Part shown: piece by piece, positions 24,232-35,373 of the stretch
Position numbering within the stretch: the stretch's first letter is position 1
Layout: each line of letters starts with the position of its first letter
From: Berberis thunbergii
Taxonomy: Eukaryota; Streptophyta; Magnoliopsida; Ranunculales; Berberidaceae
Reading direction: 5' to 3'
Length of the DNA stretch: 64,000 nt
Assembly: GCA_003290165.1 (NCBI GenBank)
Contig: QNQO01010709.1
Span: forward strand, 62,001 to 126,000
Notes under the pieces: generated by a model
Seen by the model: only the letters and a program-made list of their open reading frames with translations
What the model was told of the DNA's origin: nothing
The model's database searches: none
Translations under genes and position numbers: made by a program

Positions 24232-24817
24232 TCAGACACATTCAGCTAGTTTAAGTGCCAACTCATCAACACATCTCCAATACCCCACCCACCATTTCTC
24301 TTTCCTCAGAGCCAAAATCAAGAACAGACCCCAAAAGCCAACTCCCTAATCCAAAGCAACCACCGCATAAAATAACCATTTTTCTCCCGCATCTTCTTTA
24401 TCGTCTTTGACACCATCAGTAGTTGCAGTAGATTCGCCCTCACAGCTCTTCCTCAAAGGGAGTCCACACAACATAGCATTGCCAATGTAGGCTGACCCAT
24501 CCAGACTTAATGTCTCAAAGTGTCTTCCTGTTGGAATTCTTCCATTCAAATTGTTGCAAGATAAATTCAGATATCCAAGGAAGTCAATTGAAGTCAAAGT
24601 CTGTGGGATGCGTCCATTCAAATGGTTGAAACTTAGATCCAATGATTCGAGTCCAATCATTTCACCTAAAGCCATTGGGATGTCACTTGAAAGACGATTA
24701 TGTGACAGGTTGAGCATGTAGACTCCCTTGAGTAAGCCAAATTCATCAGGAATGTTCCCAACAATCAACATGTTATCAAAATAGATGGAATACCCTGCAA
24801 ACCCTCAACCCAGTGAC
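24232..24817 (-). pseudogene. Receptor-like protein (Cf/EIX type), C-terminal remnant
   Basis: The minus strand encodes the last LRRs (MLNLSHNRLSSDIPMALGEM; LESLDLSFNHLNGRIPQTL), the capping region (GNAMLCGLPLRKSCEG), an acidic juxtamembrane part, then a membrane segment and short basic tail (GVGFWGLFLILALRKEKWW) ending at TGA 24234-24232. Such proteins sense pathogen or self signals at the plasma membrane. An in-frame TAG at 24348-24346 comes between VVALD and GVGFWG; it looks like two neighbouring one-base indels that cancel. The 5' part is cut off exactly at the CACTA element (24818). Dead gene. Confidence 0.88.
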
Positions 24818-24839
24818 CACTACAAGAAATATTGTCATT

Positions 24840-25160
24840 AATAGCGTTTCAAAAATGCTATGGTAGGCTACCATAGCGTTTTAGCAAACGTTGTGTCTGC
24901 TGGAGCTATAATAGACACAGGGTCTATTATAGCGTTTTAAAATCGCTATTGTAAGTTGATTACGATAGCATTTCAGAAACGCTATGGTAGGTCTATTATA
25001 GCGTTTTAAAAACGCTATTGTAAGTTGACTACTATAGCGTTTTAAAAATGCTATTGTAAGTTCACTATTTATAGTATTTATAGCGTTTCTGAAACGCTAC
25101 AGTAAGTCTATTATAGCGTTTTTAAAACGCTATTGTAAGTATACTATTTGTAGCAAATTT
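24840..25160. repeat. CACTA subterminal repeats
   Basis: At least eight copies of TAGCGTTTYNRAAACGCTAT-like palindromes in both orientations, spaced 40-60 bp and separated by TGTAAGTTGACTA-like stretches. In CACTA elements such motifs bind the element's own transposase. Confidence 0.85.
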
Positions 25161-27528
25161 TTTTTTTTTTTGCTATCAAATGACTTTTTATTACATCTTA
25201 TAAGTTTTATTTATAGAAAATAAAAATCTAAATGTGCCAAACACTTAATCATTTCCATGAACGGAAGCAAAGTAATGTAATTAATAAGGTAATGTATTAC
25301 ATTGAGTCACAAAATCTATCAAAATATATCAAGTACAATGACAATTTTTGAAATGCATGTACTTCTCTGCAACATCAGGAATATCAGAGCGCGACTTATA
25401 GTATTCTCAAAGAAGATACCCTTGAGAGTCCTTTCATTCAAAAGGTTCATTGGGTGGTTGTTGAATGTGTCATCTTTGTTTGGTACGCCAACAAGTAGTA
25501 CTGCCACACCCCAACCATCATGGACACTCGAATGTAGAGATCATTGCAGTGAGGCTTCCAGTACATTCAATGTTGCGGTCCACTCCTTACAGCTACAACC
25601 AATCCCCTAGATCAAATCCCAATTGTTGCCCCACCAATGATGACTTCTCCAGATAATGGTTTTCCACCATTGAACTTTGCACAAGAAGTTCCTAAAAGAA
25701 TACTCCACACTGTGGTACCCTGTATAATAACACTGGCAACACTTCAGTTGTTATATAGAAATAGAAATTATTACATTAAGAACCTATATCAGCAAGACAA
25801 TTCAATTACCGGTATAGCTGATGGTCCAATCCAACCAAACCAGAATTCAGTGATATGTATATTTGAATTTCTCCATCCACCTGTTCTGCAAAACCTATAA
25901 TTTTGATCAAGAAATAATAATGTACAAACCTGAAGCATGCTATAAAAACAGTATTTTACACTAGGCACTTGCTCTAGCACATCCAAGCAAAGATTCAACT
26001 TCATCATTCATCTTTAACAAGTAAAAGATGCATAACTTGCAAGTTTAATAAAGTAAACTAGTTGCATGATCCAGTCGTACATAGATCCTAGACAGCCTCA
26101 AATCAAGTCATCAAAAAATCAACTCCTTTGGCAGCTACTAAAGCTTCATTAGAATACAGATACCAAGTTTATTACTTCTCTCCTACATTGTACATCACAT
26201 CCAGCATAAGGACTACAAAGGTAGCTATAAAAATGTTAATGTTCCTGTCAATGCAACCGAAGAAAAATCTATGACAAGTACCCCAGTCTCTACTATGCTA
26301 TACAATGTTAATGATTGATTAAAACAACAGCAAATAGTATAGAAGATGAACCCATGACTGGAAAGGTCAGATCTGATCAATTTGAAAAAGCATACTATAA
26401 GCCTACAAATGGGTTAGGTTGTGGTCTGGAAAAGGGTCTATGAAGTAGTTTAACTATTTTTTAGCGATCACTTGGCCCCTTTTCTGTTTGCATTTCCTGC
26501 TTGTCTTAATTGTCTGAATGGTCATTACCACCATCATTTCCTCTAGGAATTTCCCCACCACTCCTTCAAATTCCCATATTTATAAAATGGTATCAGCCAC
26601 TAAGAAATGAGAAGAAAACTAGGATACAACCTAAGAGCATTCTTAAGCAGGTGGAGAATTTATCCATGAGAAACATAACATAAAATTTTGTAAATCTTAA
26701 GGTGGATAAGAACCATCAAAATACGCCTCGATTAGGAGACCCCCATTTCAAGATTTTCGACCTCATAACTTGGTGAGCATTATCCAATGTCGATCATGTT
26801 AACTTACTAGTAACCACATGGATATGTACTTATGATCAACAATTCGATTGGTTTGGAAGATTGTTATCAAAGTCTAAACTAGCAGACTGCCTATATAAGA
26901 AGTCTTTATCTTAAATAGATTTGTATTTCTTGTACAAGAACCCCAAAAAAGAGGAAAAGGAATTAATGCATCACCTTAAGAAGTCGGTTTGACTATTTTC
27001 TTCTCTGCCTTTTAAGTTCTCTTTCATCCTAATTCGAAAAAATGAGATGCATCAAAAAAGTTTTGATATAACATAACCAAACGTACAGGTGTATCCAAGC
27101 CTAGCATGTACATCATCACTAAGTAGAAAGCACGGCAAAAACACTATAATTAAAATTTTCAGAGATCTTCTAGGCATGCACCTAAGCAGTGCAATAAAGA
27201 AAAAAATCATCAAACACTCAAAAAGCAAACAAGACTATGCTATAATAGTAACATATAAAGATCTTTATCCATTGTGTTAGTTGGATTTTGTCTCTCACAA
27301 TTACCTACTAGAAGCTGAAATAACCATCAAGTATGTTTTTGATAACATTATGCCACAAACTTGTAAATAAGACTAGTAAATTAAAATGACAGGACGCCAA
27401 TAGCAAATTGATAGAACACCAAAAGAATCACTCATTTGGATAAATATATGCCATTCAATGGTCTATTGCATTCCATAAAAAATAAAAAGTTTAAGAGGAG
27501 CCTACAATCATGAACAGAGTTACGACAC
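25161..27528. other. CACTA interior, left part
   Basis: Apart from the alcohol dehydrogenase fragment (25323-25590) I recognise nothing. Short frames at 25637-25900 and 25789-26007 show no family features. It is AT-rich and intron-like. Confidence 0.45.
25323..25590 (-). pseudogene. Captured Zn-alcohol dehydrogenase-like fragment
   Basis: Minus-strand reading gives [20 protein letters not shown], then (after a one-base loss) [20 protein letters not shown] and [16 protein letters not shown], then (after another indel) [16 protein letters not shown]. These are consecutive blocks of the Rossmann-fold part of plant medium-chain alcohol dehydrogenase-like proteins. The zinc-binding and N-terminal parts are absent. 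At least two frameshifts make it non-coding. Confidence 0.85.
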
Positions 27529-27593
27529 CTATCAACTTTAGGAAGGCATCACTTGCATAAACAATGGGCATATCATGTAAACTGACATCGGCT
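27529..27593 (-). pseudogene. Captured LOV/PAS photoreceptor exon
   Basis: A single 65-base exon with AG before 27593 and GT after 27529. It encodes ADVSLHDMPIVYASDAFLKL then IG, which matches the start of a plant LOV domain of the PAS/LOV (twin-LOV) type, where LPDMPIVYASDAFLKLTGY is usual. Thr is replaced by Ile. The flavin-cysteine loop lies in a following exon that I do not find. Confidence 0.72.
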
Positions 27594-28035
27594 CTGCAAG
27601 GAAAAAAAATCATAGAGCAAAGCGAGTTCTTAAGAGTCTTTCTCAATACAATATCAGTGATAAAAGCAGTATTCAGGAATCTGAAAAAACTCACAATACA
27701 AAGCTTTGTTTGATTCTACCAAGAGATATAATTAAGGATGAACCAAGCGTACCCATCCCAACTGAGCCGCATCTCTTCACATATTATTCTAAAGATGTAC
27801 TTCAGGATCTGTTGAAAAAATAAATCCACCTAGGAGGAAACTATCATCCTCCCCTGCAACTTGGAAAACTGTAATCCTCATGGAGCAAAATGTTTCAGAT
27901 ATATGCCCAATAATCACCTAATAGAGAACAAGCATTCTATAAGCACATGTTGTCAAGGCTATTCATGTTGTTCAATACTATAGATATTGCATTGTTTGGT
28001 CTATATATATATGCATCACAAATAAAACCACTCAC

Positions 28036-28423
28036 AGCAAATCCAATCATAGCAACATGACCAACGAACAACTCGTTTTGCTTTGTGAATCCAATCCCTC
28101 CTGATGTATCGAAAACCCCATCCTCTACCTTTGGCTTTGGTGCCTATAAAAAAAAGTCATCAAATTATCATAAATGTAAATATAATTGGAATGAAACAAT
28201 ACAAAACATATATGAATTTGAACAAACCTGCTTCTTGGCAAGAAGGGGCTTTGGTCTTAGACTTGAAGAGAGAAACAATGGAAGGCAAAGAAGTAGAGAG
28301 TTGTTGATGGTTTGTAAACGAGGAAGGAGAGAGCTCGAGTTGTGAGAATGACTTGGGCTTGACAAGTCTTTGAACCGGTAAATGGAGTAGAGAGTTTTGG
28401 TTGTCTCTATTCCAATTCAACAT
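28036..28423 (-). pseudogene. PSBS: Captured PsbS 5' exons
   Basis: These are the first two exons of the photosystem II 22-kDa protein PsbS, the thylakoid sensor for non-photochemical quenching. Exon 28423-28228 holds a transit-peptide stretch (LPVQRLVKPKSFSQLELSPS and SLFKSKTKAPS). Exon 28143-28036 holds APKPKVEDGVFDTSGGIGFT and KQNELFVGHVAMIGFA, almost identical to PsbS except Arg to His in GRVAM. The intron between is kept, so genomic DNA, not cDNA, was captured. The joining frame appears shifted near SKTKAPS. The remaining membrane-helix exons are missing. Confidence 0.9.
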
Positions 28424-28553
28424 GTAATCGCTGACAATACTGGATTTCTGTCCTTGAATAACAGCTGCTTGAGAAGGGGAAAGCCTATAAGTTGTTTTGC
28501 TACAAATCTATATTTTGTAATGTTTGCTATTAGTGCTATTATTTGCTTCTTAC

Positions 28554-28850
28554 CTTCATGAAGAAATCGATGTCAGAGTCTAGTTTAATTTGTTGTTGTT
28601 TCTCCCTTCTAGCAAGTTCTGTGAGGACAGCTGCAAAAGTTAAACAAGAAGAATTATCAAGGCTATCTATACGAAATATCATCTAGGTTTATTTAGTTAT
28701 CATTTCAAATCAATAACTTTCCGTCTCTAGATACCTAGTCTATGTCCAACGCCCTGACACCAAGCAGAAAAATCCAAGGTTTCCCTCACAGTCATGTCGC
28801 CATTGTGCAAATCATGTTGACTGATGTAGGTGGAAGTTCTTTGCAGTTCA
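28554..28850 (-). pseudogene. Captured PDR-type ABC transporter exons (first fragment)
   Basis: Two exons, about 28850-28735 ([20 protein letters not shown], then [12 protein letters not shown]) and 28630-28554 (VLTELARREKQQIKLDSDID, then FFMK), with splice sites retained. They match the region after the Walker A motif in the first nucleotide-binding domain of ABCG/PDR full-size transporters. It lies just upstream of the PsbS piece in the same orientation. Confidence 0.85.
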
Positions 28851-31018
28851 TAGCACTTGTATTTCACAAGTCTAAGATTTCTTTCCTGTTTTACATTGTT
28901 CATTTTTTAATCTATTACTTGAGTTCCTAATAAGATATGTACCTTTTTCATTAGTAATATATTTCTATTCTTCTACATATCAAGCAGTAGCCAAAAAAAA
29001 AAAAAACTAGAGGTCGAGACTTTTTGGTGGGGTAACAATTCAACCTCTAAAAATTCCAAGATTATTCAAAGAAATCACAACTACATGAATAGGTTTTTTA
29101 GTTTTTACCATCCAGGTTTTAATAGAGAAGTAATAACACATTTCATAAGGAGAAATTAGGAGTCGTCCCAAGCCAAAACTAAATACATATTCATATCCGT
29201 TCTGAAAGCATTACAAACTGGTAGCATAAATATTAAACATAAAGACAGAAATTAAATTCAAACAACGCTACAGCATAAATGTGATGAAGGAGTACAAATT
29301 GGACAAATTTTGGCATTTTCATAACACTAAGTGAAAAAATGTTATTGTCATATGCTATTAATGAGCAATTATTGTGTAGTAGTGAATGTCATCTTTTCAA
29401 AGAAATCGTAATTATAATACGTTCAGAATATATGTTAGAAACTTTTGAATGATACCCGCTATGGCATCATTTCCTTGCATACATGACAGTGACCTAAAAA
29501 CTATAACTAGATCAACCAAGAAAATGAATCAAAACACTATCTTTCAAAAATAAAAAAAATTGTATTACTCAAATAACACAATTTACATAACTTTTGAATA
29601 GTATTCCCTCTGCAATACCATTTCCATGCATATATAATTGACCTAAAAAAATTTACACCTATCTCCTAGTGATCACTTGCTGAGTGTGTGTGTGCATTTT
29701 TTTTCTTAAAGGATCACTTGCAGAGTGTTAATATGGCCATTTTCATGTTCGGTTGTTTGTTTTGGATTCGGAGTGTTAATATGGTATATATGTTTGCCTA
29801 AATAAATTATTGAAGTACAAAAATGGGCTTCAGAGTTAATACAAAAATATAATAAAACATAAATCCTTATCTTTTATGAAGATAGAAATAGTAATTCAAG
29901 AAAGCAAATAAACAAAATGTTGTTTCAAGAAAGAAAGTGACAAAACTTTTAGTTTTCCTCCTAATAGAACTATTTTAATTTTCCCCCCTTCAACCTCTGC
30001 GTCACTTGGTTCATATTAAAATAGAGGTAAGTTGAAACAAACGAACAAATAAGGGGGGGGGGGGGGGTGCGCTAAAATATTGATCTAAGCAAAAAGATTT
30101 AAAAACTAAATAAAACCATTACATGGGAATCATTTAGTTCAACAATAGTAATAGGCTACTATCATACTAACCAACCTAACCCGTGGTTTTCCTTTTGAAC
30201 TCTCAAATGGCCATGATTGCCAAGTGGGGAGCAAAGAGACCAAGATTCGGTCTTGATTTCTTACTCTATGAAGCATGTAATCAGTATATGCTACTTTATG
30301 TAGCCCTACATTATGATTGTAGTTATTAAAAGGAATTGGTACACAGTAGTTTAGAAATAGAGACGAAGTGGAAATAAAAAGGTAATAAATACAAAAGAAG
30401 TAGAACCAACAACATCTAGAAGGATAAAGAAGTTGGTTTTCTTTATTTCAAACCTCTCTTCCATTTTCAAGTTCTCTTGTTAAGCTCAAATGGGTATGTG
30501 TTAGAACCAAAAACTAAGGCTTCTAAGCACCAAAAGTGGTGGTGGAGGTGTGAGGGGTGTTTTGGAAAAAACTTGAAGAACAAGTGAGAAAACTGTTCTT
30601 ATTATCTCTTGCTAACCATTTTAGATAATTAAGGTCCTTCAGCTTGATATTGCATCTTTTAAAGAACTTCCAAGAGGACCCGTCAAAGGGAGGTCATAAA
30701 AACACAAGGAACCAAAGAAATTACTCAGGTTTGATGTTAAGAACTACTTGGATGAATGACAACCACAAGGAATCAAAGAAATTAAGTTTGATGTCACAAA
30801 GCACACCCATTTAGTACCTTACTCCTTTAACATTTGAAAATTTAGGATTAGCATGCATAATTGGAAAGTGTAGTAATCGGTAGTAGCATTTGAGATAATT
30901 AATGCGGGTAAATTAATAGTTGTTTATAAAATGCCAAACCTGATCAACCAAAATTGGTTGAACAAAAGAATGAAGGGTGCAAGGCAAGATTTTCAACACC
31001 CTACAGCCCCCTTTAATG
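28851..31018. other. CACTA interior, no gene recognised
   Basis: About 2.2 kb of AT-rich sequence without a supported exon. It contains a run of about 15 G near 30052-30067 and poly-A tracts. Confidence 0.5.
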
Positions 31019-31986
31019 CTATTCTCTCTGCATGTCAGTGTGAACTGGCAAAGGTGTGGGAGGTCTAATTAGTGGCTTCAAATATTCCATGATGTCTGAG
31101 AAGGAAGGGCGCTTCCAAGGGTCACTGCAATTTAACAATGTGTTTTCTTTAATGTAAAACAAGAAAATGAAAAACTGTGCATTAAGTATATGATCTGAAA
31201 AGCTCTACTCACTTTTGCCAGCATATCTCAATCAAATTGACCACTTGAGGATTGACACTGCTCGAAATTTCAAGCCTTCTATTCTTGAAGCCAACAGCAG
31301 CTACTACCTGTAGTAATACAGATTAAACTTTATCTAAACAAGAAAACATAAAATAAGGGTGGTTATATAAAGGCTAAATCCCTTATATATATGTGTGTGT
31401 GTGTGTGTGTGTGCCAGGTTATTTGTACACACATTTTTTAACATTTTTGTGAGACCCACAGGATACTTTTGGAGCCGGATTTTGTGAAGATTGTCCCCAC
31501 AAACATTACTACATCCCAACGTAGTTAGCAATATGAAATGACATTGAAATTTTTTTTTAAAAGATGCATTCAAACAAAAAACATTCTTCAATTCTTAAAC
31601 CATTCTTCGATGTGCCTAGAAATATTGAAATGAGATCATTTTTGTGATGCTCTCCAAGGCGAAAAGATTATCATCAAAACCATGGAACAAACCTGTGCTT
31701 GGTTTAAATTACTCCAAGGTAACTGCAAAGTCATAAGTTCTCACAAAATTACACCAAAGCTGTAAACATCACACTTCTCATTTGATGGCTCAACGCGAAA
31801 GACTTCGGGTGCCATCCATTCAGGTTAATGGAAACAAAAAACATGGCCATTTTGTCATTAGCGGAAAATGTGTTGTTTTATGAGCCATGCAAAAGAAAGG
31901 ATAGACATAGAACTTATAGTTCCTGCTGCTGATTTGGCAGACAGAAATGTGTTTGCCTTTAATCTAGAAAGGCCAAAATCGCAGAC
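31019..31986 (-). pseudogene. Captured CTR1/Raf-like kinase, 3' exons
   Basis: The C-lobe of a plant Raf-like MAPKKK. Exons: 31986-31918 (VCDFGLSRLKANTFLS, DFG motif), 31824-31693 (PEWMAPEVFRVEPSNEKCDV, APE motif; ELMTLQLPWSNLNQAQ), 31307-31213 (VVAAVGFKNRRLEISSSVNP) and 31124-31019 (DPWKRPSFSDIMEYLKPLI, ending at its TAG). Three changes kill it: donor GT to AT after 31918, acceptor AG to AA before 31824, and Trp to stop (TGA at 31743-31741). All three are C to T on the plus strand. The N-lobe with the ATP-binding lysine is absent. Confidence 0.92.
31390..31413. repeat. (TG)n microsatellite
   Basis: Eleven TG units next to a short AT run, in an intron of the captured kinase fragment. Confidence 0.9.
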
Positions 31987-32375
31987 CTGAGTAATTAGGA
32001 ATAACCAAATGAGATAACAGAAAGCAGGGTTTGAGAATTGAAAAAAAAAAAAAAAGGTGCTCGTCCATGATGGATAATAAATAAGCCAAAATCTGCGCAT
32101 AATATCCATGATTACTGTCATATCTTGTCAGTTGATATCTTAAACCTTAATAAAAAGGTCACAGATTCTTCAAAACTAGCACAATTGATACACTAGTGAA
32201 AATTTTCTAGCATAGAATGCATAAAAATTAAAAGTTGCTAAAACCAATGAAAGTACCTTCAATCAACAAAGAAAGGATCATAACAAGAAAGTACCTTCAG
32301 TCCATTACATAGCTATCCCAATCAATAATAAGTTTCTCAATCTAACCCCCATCAAAGCTGAAGATAGGAAACAAC

Positions 32376-32455
32376 CTGAAAGGTGGTAGAACTGTCCAAG
32401 CCATTTGATATCTCATCCATGAATAGAGCTCTTGTTGGGCCAACAATCATCTCCC
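32376..32455 (-). pseudogene. Captured PDR ABC transporter exon (second fragment)
   Basis: One 80-base exon between AG and [22 protein letters not shown] then DSSTTFQ. It includes Walker B (ALFMDE) and the D-loop of a PDR/ABCG nucleotide-binding domain. In an intact gene it lies downstream of the pieces found at 28554-28850; here it is 3.5 kb upstream of them, with the kinase in between. So it is a separate capture or a rearrangement. Thr to Asn change in the usual STGLDSS. Confidence 0.87.
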
Positions 32456-32851
32456 CTACATGAACCAAGTGTGTTACTTAGTGAAACACTAACATATAAA
32501 CCTTTCTGTGGTGTACTTTTGCTTCTTCTTTATTTTAATATGAAGGTTCGAGGTCCTCAAAACTCCACTTGCCTATATGAGATGACTGAAGAATTGTGTC
32601 TAATTAAACATTGCTACTAAGTAAAGCACACAAAATGGTTCTATACTTCAATCATCTATTACACTTCTCATTTTCTGATTTCCAGTACCTGTAGTTAATC
32701 TCTTCTTTTGGCTGCCTGATAAACCTCATCTCATTGCATCCCCAACCATTGTATCAGCACATATATCTAGTCCCAGAATCTGACATGTGATGGACATCAA
32801 TTGAAAATCAAAAACAAAACCAAGGTGAAAATAAGAAATCTCATATGAACA

Positions 32852-33079
32852 TCAATTTTCAAAGACTTCCTCGATGGGGATGTTTTCCTGCAAGAAACAG
32901 CTTCTAATTTTATCACATTTGATAAATAATTCTTTCTGGCACAACTCCATAAATCGCTTAAAATCCCAAAAAATTTAGAATAAGTAAAAAAGTTTAAAAG
33001 GGCCATGGGGTGTTAAAGTGTATACCAGATCAACAGCTTCCTTGTTAACTGCTTCAAGGGCTATCGATTTGTCATCCAT
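32852..33079 (-). pseudogene. Captured plasma-membrane H+-ATPase 5' exons
   Basis: Exon 33079-33026 starts with ATG and reads MDDKSIALEAVNKEAVDL. Exon 32887-32852 reads ENIPIEEVFEN and then hits TGA. Together they match the cytosolic N-terminus of P-type plasma-membrane proton pumps (usual ...VDLENIPIEEVFENLRC). Introns and splice sites are kept. Only about 29 residues were captured. Confidence 0.82.
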
Positions 33080-33904
33080 TTTCACTTCTTTGTCTAAGCC
33101 TCAGAAGAGAATCTGCGGTAATTTCATAAGTAATGAAAGTACAAAATTCAGTTCCAAAGTATCAGTTAAGAGACACTACATTGATTCAAACAGAATTTTC
33201 ATAATCCGCCTTTTTTAAATTGTCAATTTTTGGTGTGATGGTCTATTTGATGAAAGAGACCTTCATATTAGAATTTGTGCATTCTGAAACTTCTATAGAA
33301 CACATGGATGAATATCATCGGCATAGAAACCCCAAACCCTTGATTTGTTCATTTCTCCTTTGAAAGTTCATTATGATTTTCGCTTTCTACATTATGCACC
33401 CAACAAAATTTGTTTAAAAAGATGACTAAATATAACTACTGAATCAAGTCCAAAACACACCCTATAGATCAAACTATCACTAACATAAAAGTTTCTGCCA
33501 ATTCAAATACTTAAAAGTTCCAATTATTATCAAGGCTTATGAAACAAAGAATGAAAATGAGTGAATAAACTCATACCTAGATGATATCAAACAGTCATCT
33601 GCTCCTCAAATCATACTTCATTTCATTCCCATTCTCTCCTTCTCCTCTTCCATCCTGCAAACAAATGGTCAAAATTTGAAGAAGAAAAATCCCAAAGATG
33701 AAATGGTAAAATTAGAAAAAAAAAAAAGGTTTTTACCTGATGAGCAGAAGATGGCGTGCTCTGCAAATATGGAGAACTCAAAACCTGAAAACCCCAAACC
33801 CAAAAATTTACTAAATCTCTGCAAATTCACCTAAAATCATGATTATGCACGATGGACGGGAAAGAGGGAAGTCGGGAACGAAGGAACAAGTTAGATTTCC
33901 TTAC

Positions 33905-34076
33905 CAGCTTTAACAAAAAAACTTCTTTGGAACAAGTGAGAAGAGATCGGAGTCGTCGCTGAAGAAGAAGAAAAAGGAGCAATGAGAAACCTTGGGGTTG
34001 TTTTGGATGAGCATGATGAAACGAATATGGTAGATCGGAGGGATGGTTGGAGCTGAGAAGAAAGTCTTCTCCACAT
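33905..34076 (-). pseudogene. Presequence-like first exon in the CACTA element
   Basis: The minus-strand frame opens with ATG at 34076 (MWRRLSSQLQPSLRSTIFVS) and runs 57 residues rich in Arg and Ser, without an acidic residue, to a GT donor after 33905. It looks like the first exon of a nuclear gene for a mitochondrial protein. I do not recognise which. It lies nearest the right terminal repeat, where transcription of the minus-oriented fragments would begin. Confidence 0.5.
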
Positions 34077-35373
34077 CTTTGGTTCCGATTCGTTAGAATA
34101 TTATCACACATATTTTGCTTTGCACTTCTCTCCCTGGATCTATCTTTCTCTCTTCTCCCTCAACTCTCTCCCTCGATCTCACTTTGTCGCTCATATTCCT
34201 AAAAGAGAGGTGTGTGCCTTTTGGTTAGAGAGAAAAGGAGTGGTTTTCTAAAATTTCTAACAAAATCGAGTGCCTTCATCATTTTTAATCTCCCTCTTAT
34301 TTTTGGCAACGTTTTAATATAGTGATGTTAAAATTTTGCTTTTCATAGCAATGAGTGTAAAAACGCTATCCACAACTGCTATTAATGAGAAGTTGTGGTG
34401 TAGTGAACAATCACAGTAATCTTCCTACTGACAATACTATATTGCCAACAACTCATGATCAAGACCCAGCTATGACCACCAGGCCAGTTGCATCCGATAA
34501 TCAAGATCCACGACATTTAATGCTCAGACAACCCAGACATCCGGCAACGCTACTGCTGACCCTCGGGTAGATCTGTCGATGACCCAGATGAATCACATGA
34601 TGTAGATGCTAGAAAGACTCACTCAAGAGCGCATTTAGTCAGCCGACCCTATCCAAGCACCGTCCTAGTAAATCTCTACCAAGCAAACCTGAGAAAGCAA
34701 CGAGATTCTTGCATAAACTCAACAAGGAAATCTTGAAAGCCTGCAGAACTTCCCAAGGTAAGACTCTATAAAGTGACGGAACGTCTGCTGAAATCCCACT
34801 AAGGATTGGAGTCACAGATCCCAATGTATTGTATGAGCTAGCCAAGCCGCCATTCTCTGACGCCCTTATGATTTCACCCATGCCAAATAAGTTCACTCCA
34901 ACAAAATTTGAGGCATATGATGGTACCACCGACCCAACAAATCATTTGTGACATTTTCACCACATGATGGCGTTAAAGGTGACTACGGAGTCAATCTTAT
35001 GCAGAACATTTTCGACTAGTCTTATCTCTACAGTGATGAACTGATTCAACAGCTTACAATCAAGGTCAATGGACTCCTTCCAATCACTTGCTACCGCCTT
35101 TATCACAATATTCATCGAAAGTCAAGGAATGAGGAAAGGACCACACTACCTCATTCACATCAAACAGAAGCTTGAGGAGACAATAAGGGAATACATCACT
35201 CATTTCACTAATGAGCTGACAATGACTGATGGATGTAGCGATGACATTGCCACTGCTACTTTCACTGTCGGGCTGAAAAGATGACCCTTTTTTATGCTTT
35301 CAATTTGGAACACCCCAAAATCATGGTGATCCTATTGAAAACCGCCCAAAAGTAGATTTCTCTAGAGGAGATG

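Larger units (their letters stand above)
24818..34405. mobile_element. Pack-CACTA transposon carrying host gene fragments
   Basis: The left end CACTACAAGAAATATT and right end (complement CACTACACCACAACTT) both run into CATTAATAGC, giving CACTA-type terminal inverted repeats. Subterminal copies of TAGCGTTTTAAAAACGCTAT are dense at the left (24840-25160) and present at the right. Flanking triplets are GAC and AAC, so the 3-bp duplication is imperfect. In 9.6 kb I see no TnpA or TnpD coding region. Instead there are exon-intron fragments of several unrelated genes, all in minus orientation (separate entries). This is the Pack-CACTA arrangement known from soybean and grasses. The left neighbour is a receptor-like protein remnant and the right neighbour is gag of retroelement 2, so a flanking deletion accompanied or followed insertion. 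Confidence 0.85.

Noticed and set aside
25302..25656. Plus-strand frames over the alcohol dehydrogenase region
   Set aside because: The minus strand carries the recognisable dehydrogenase blocks; the plus-strand frames have no family features.
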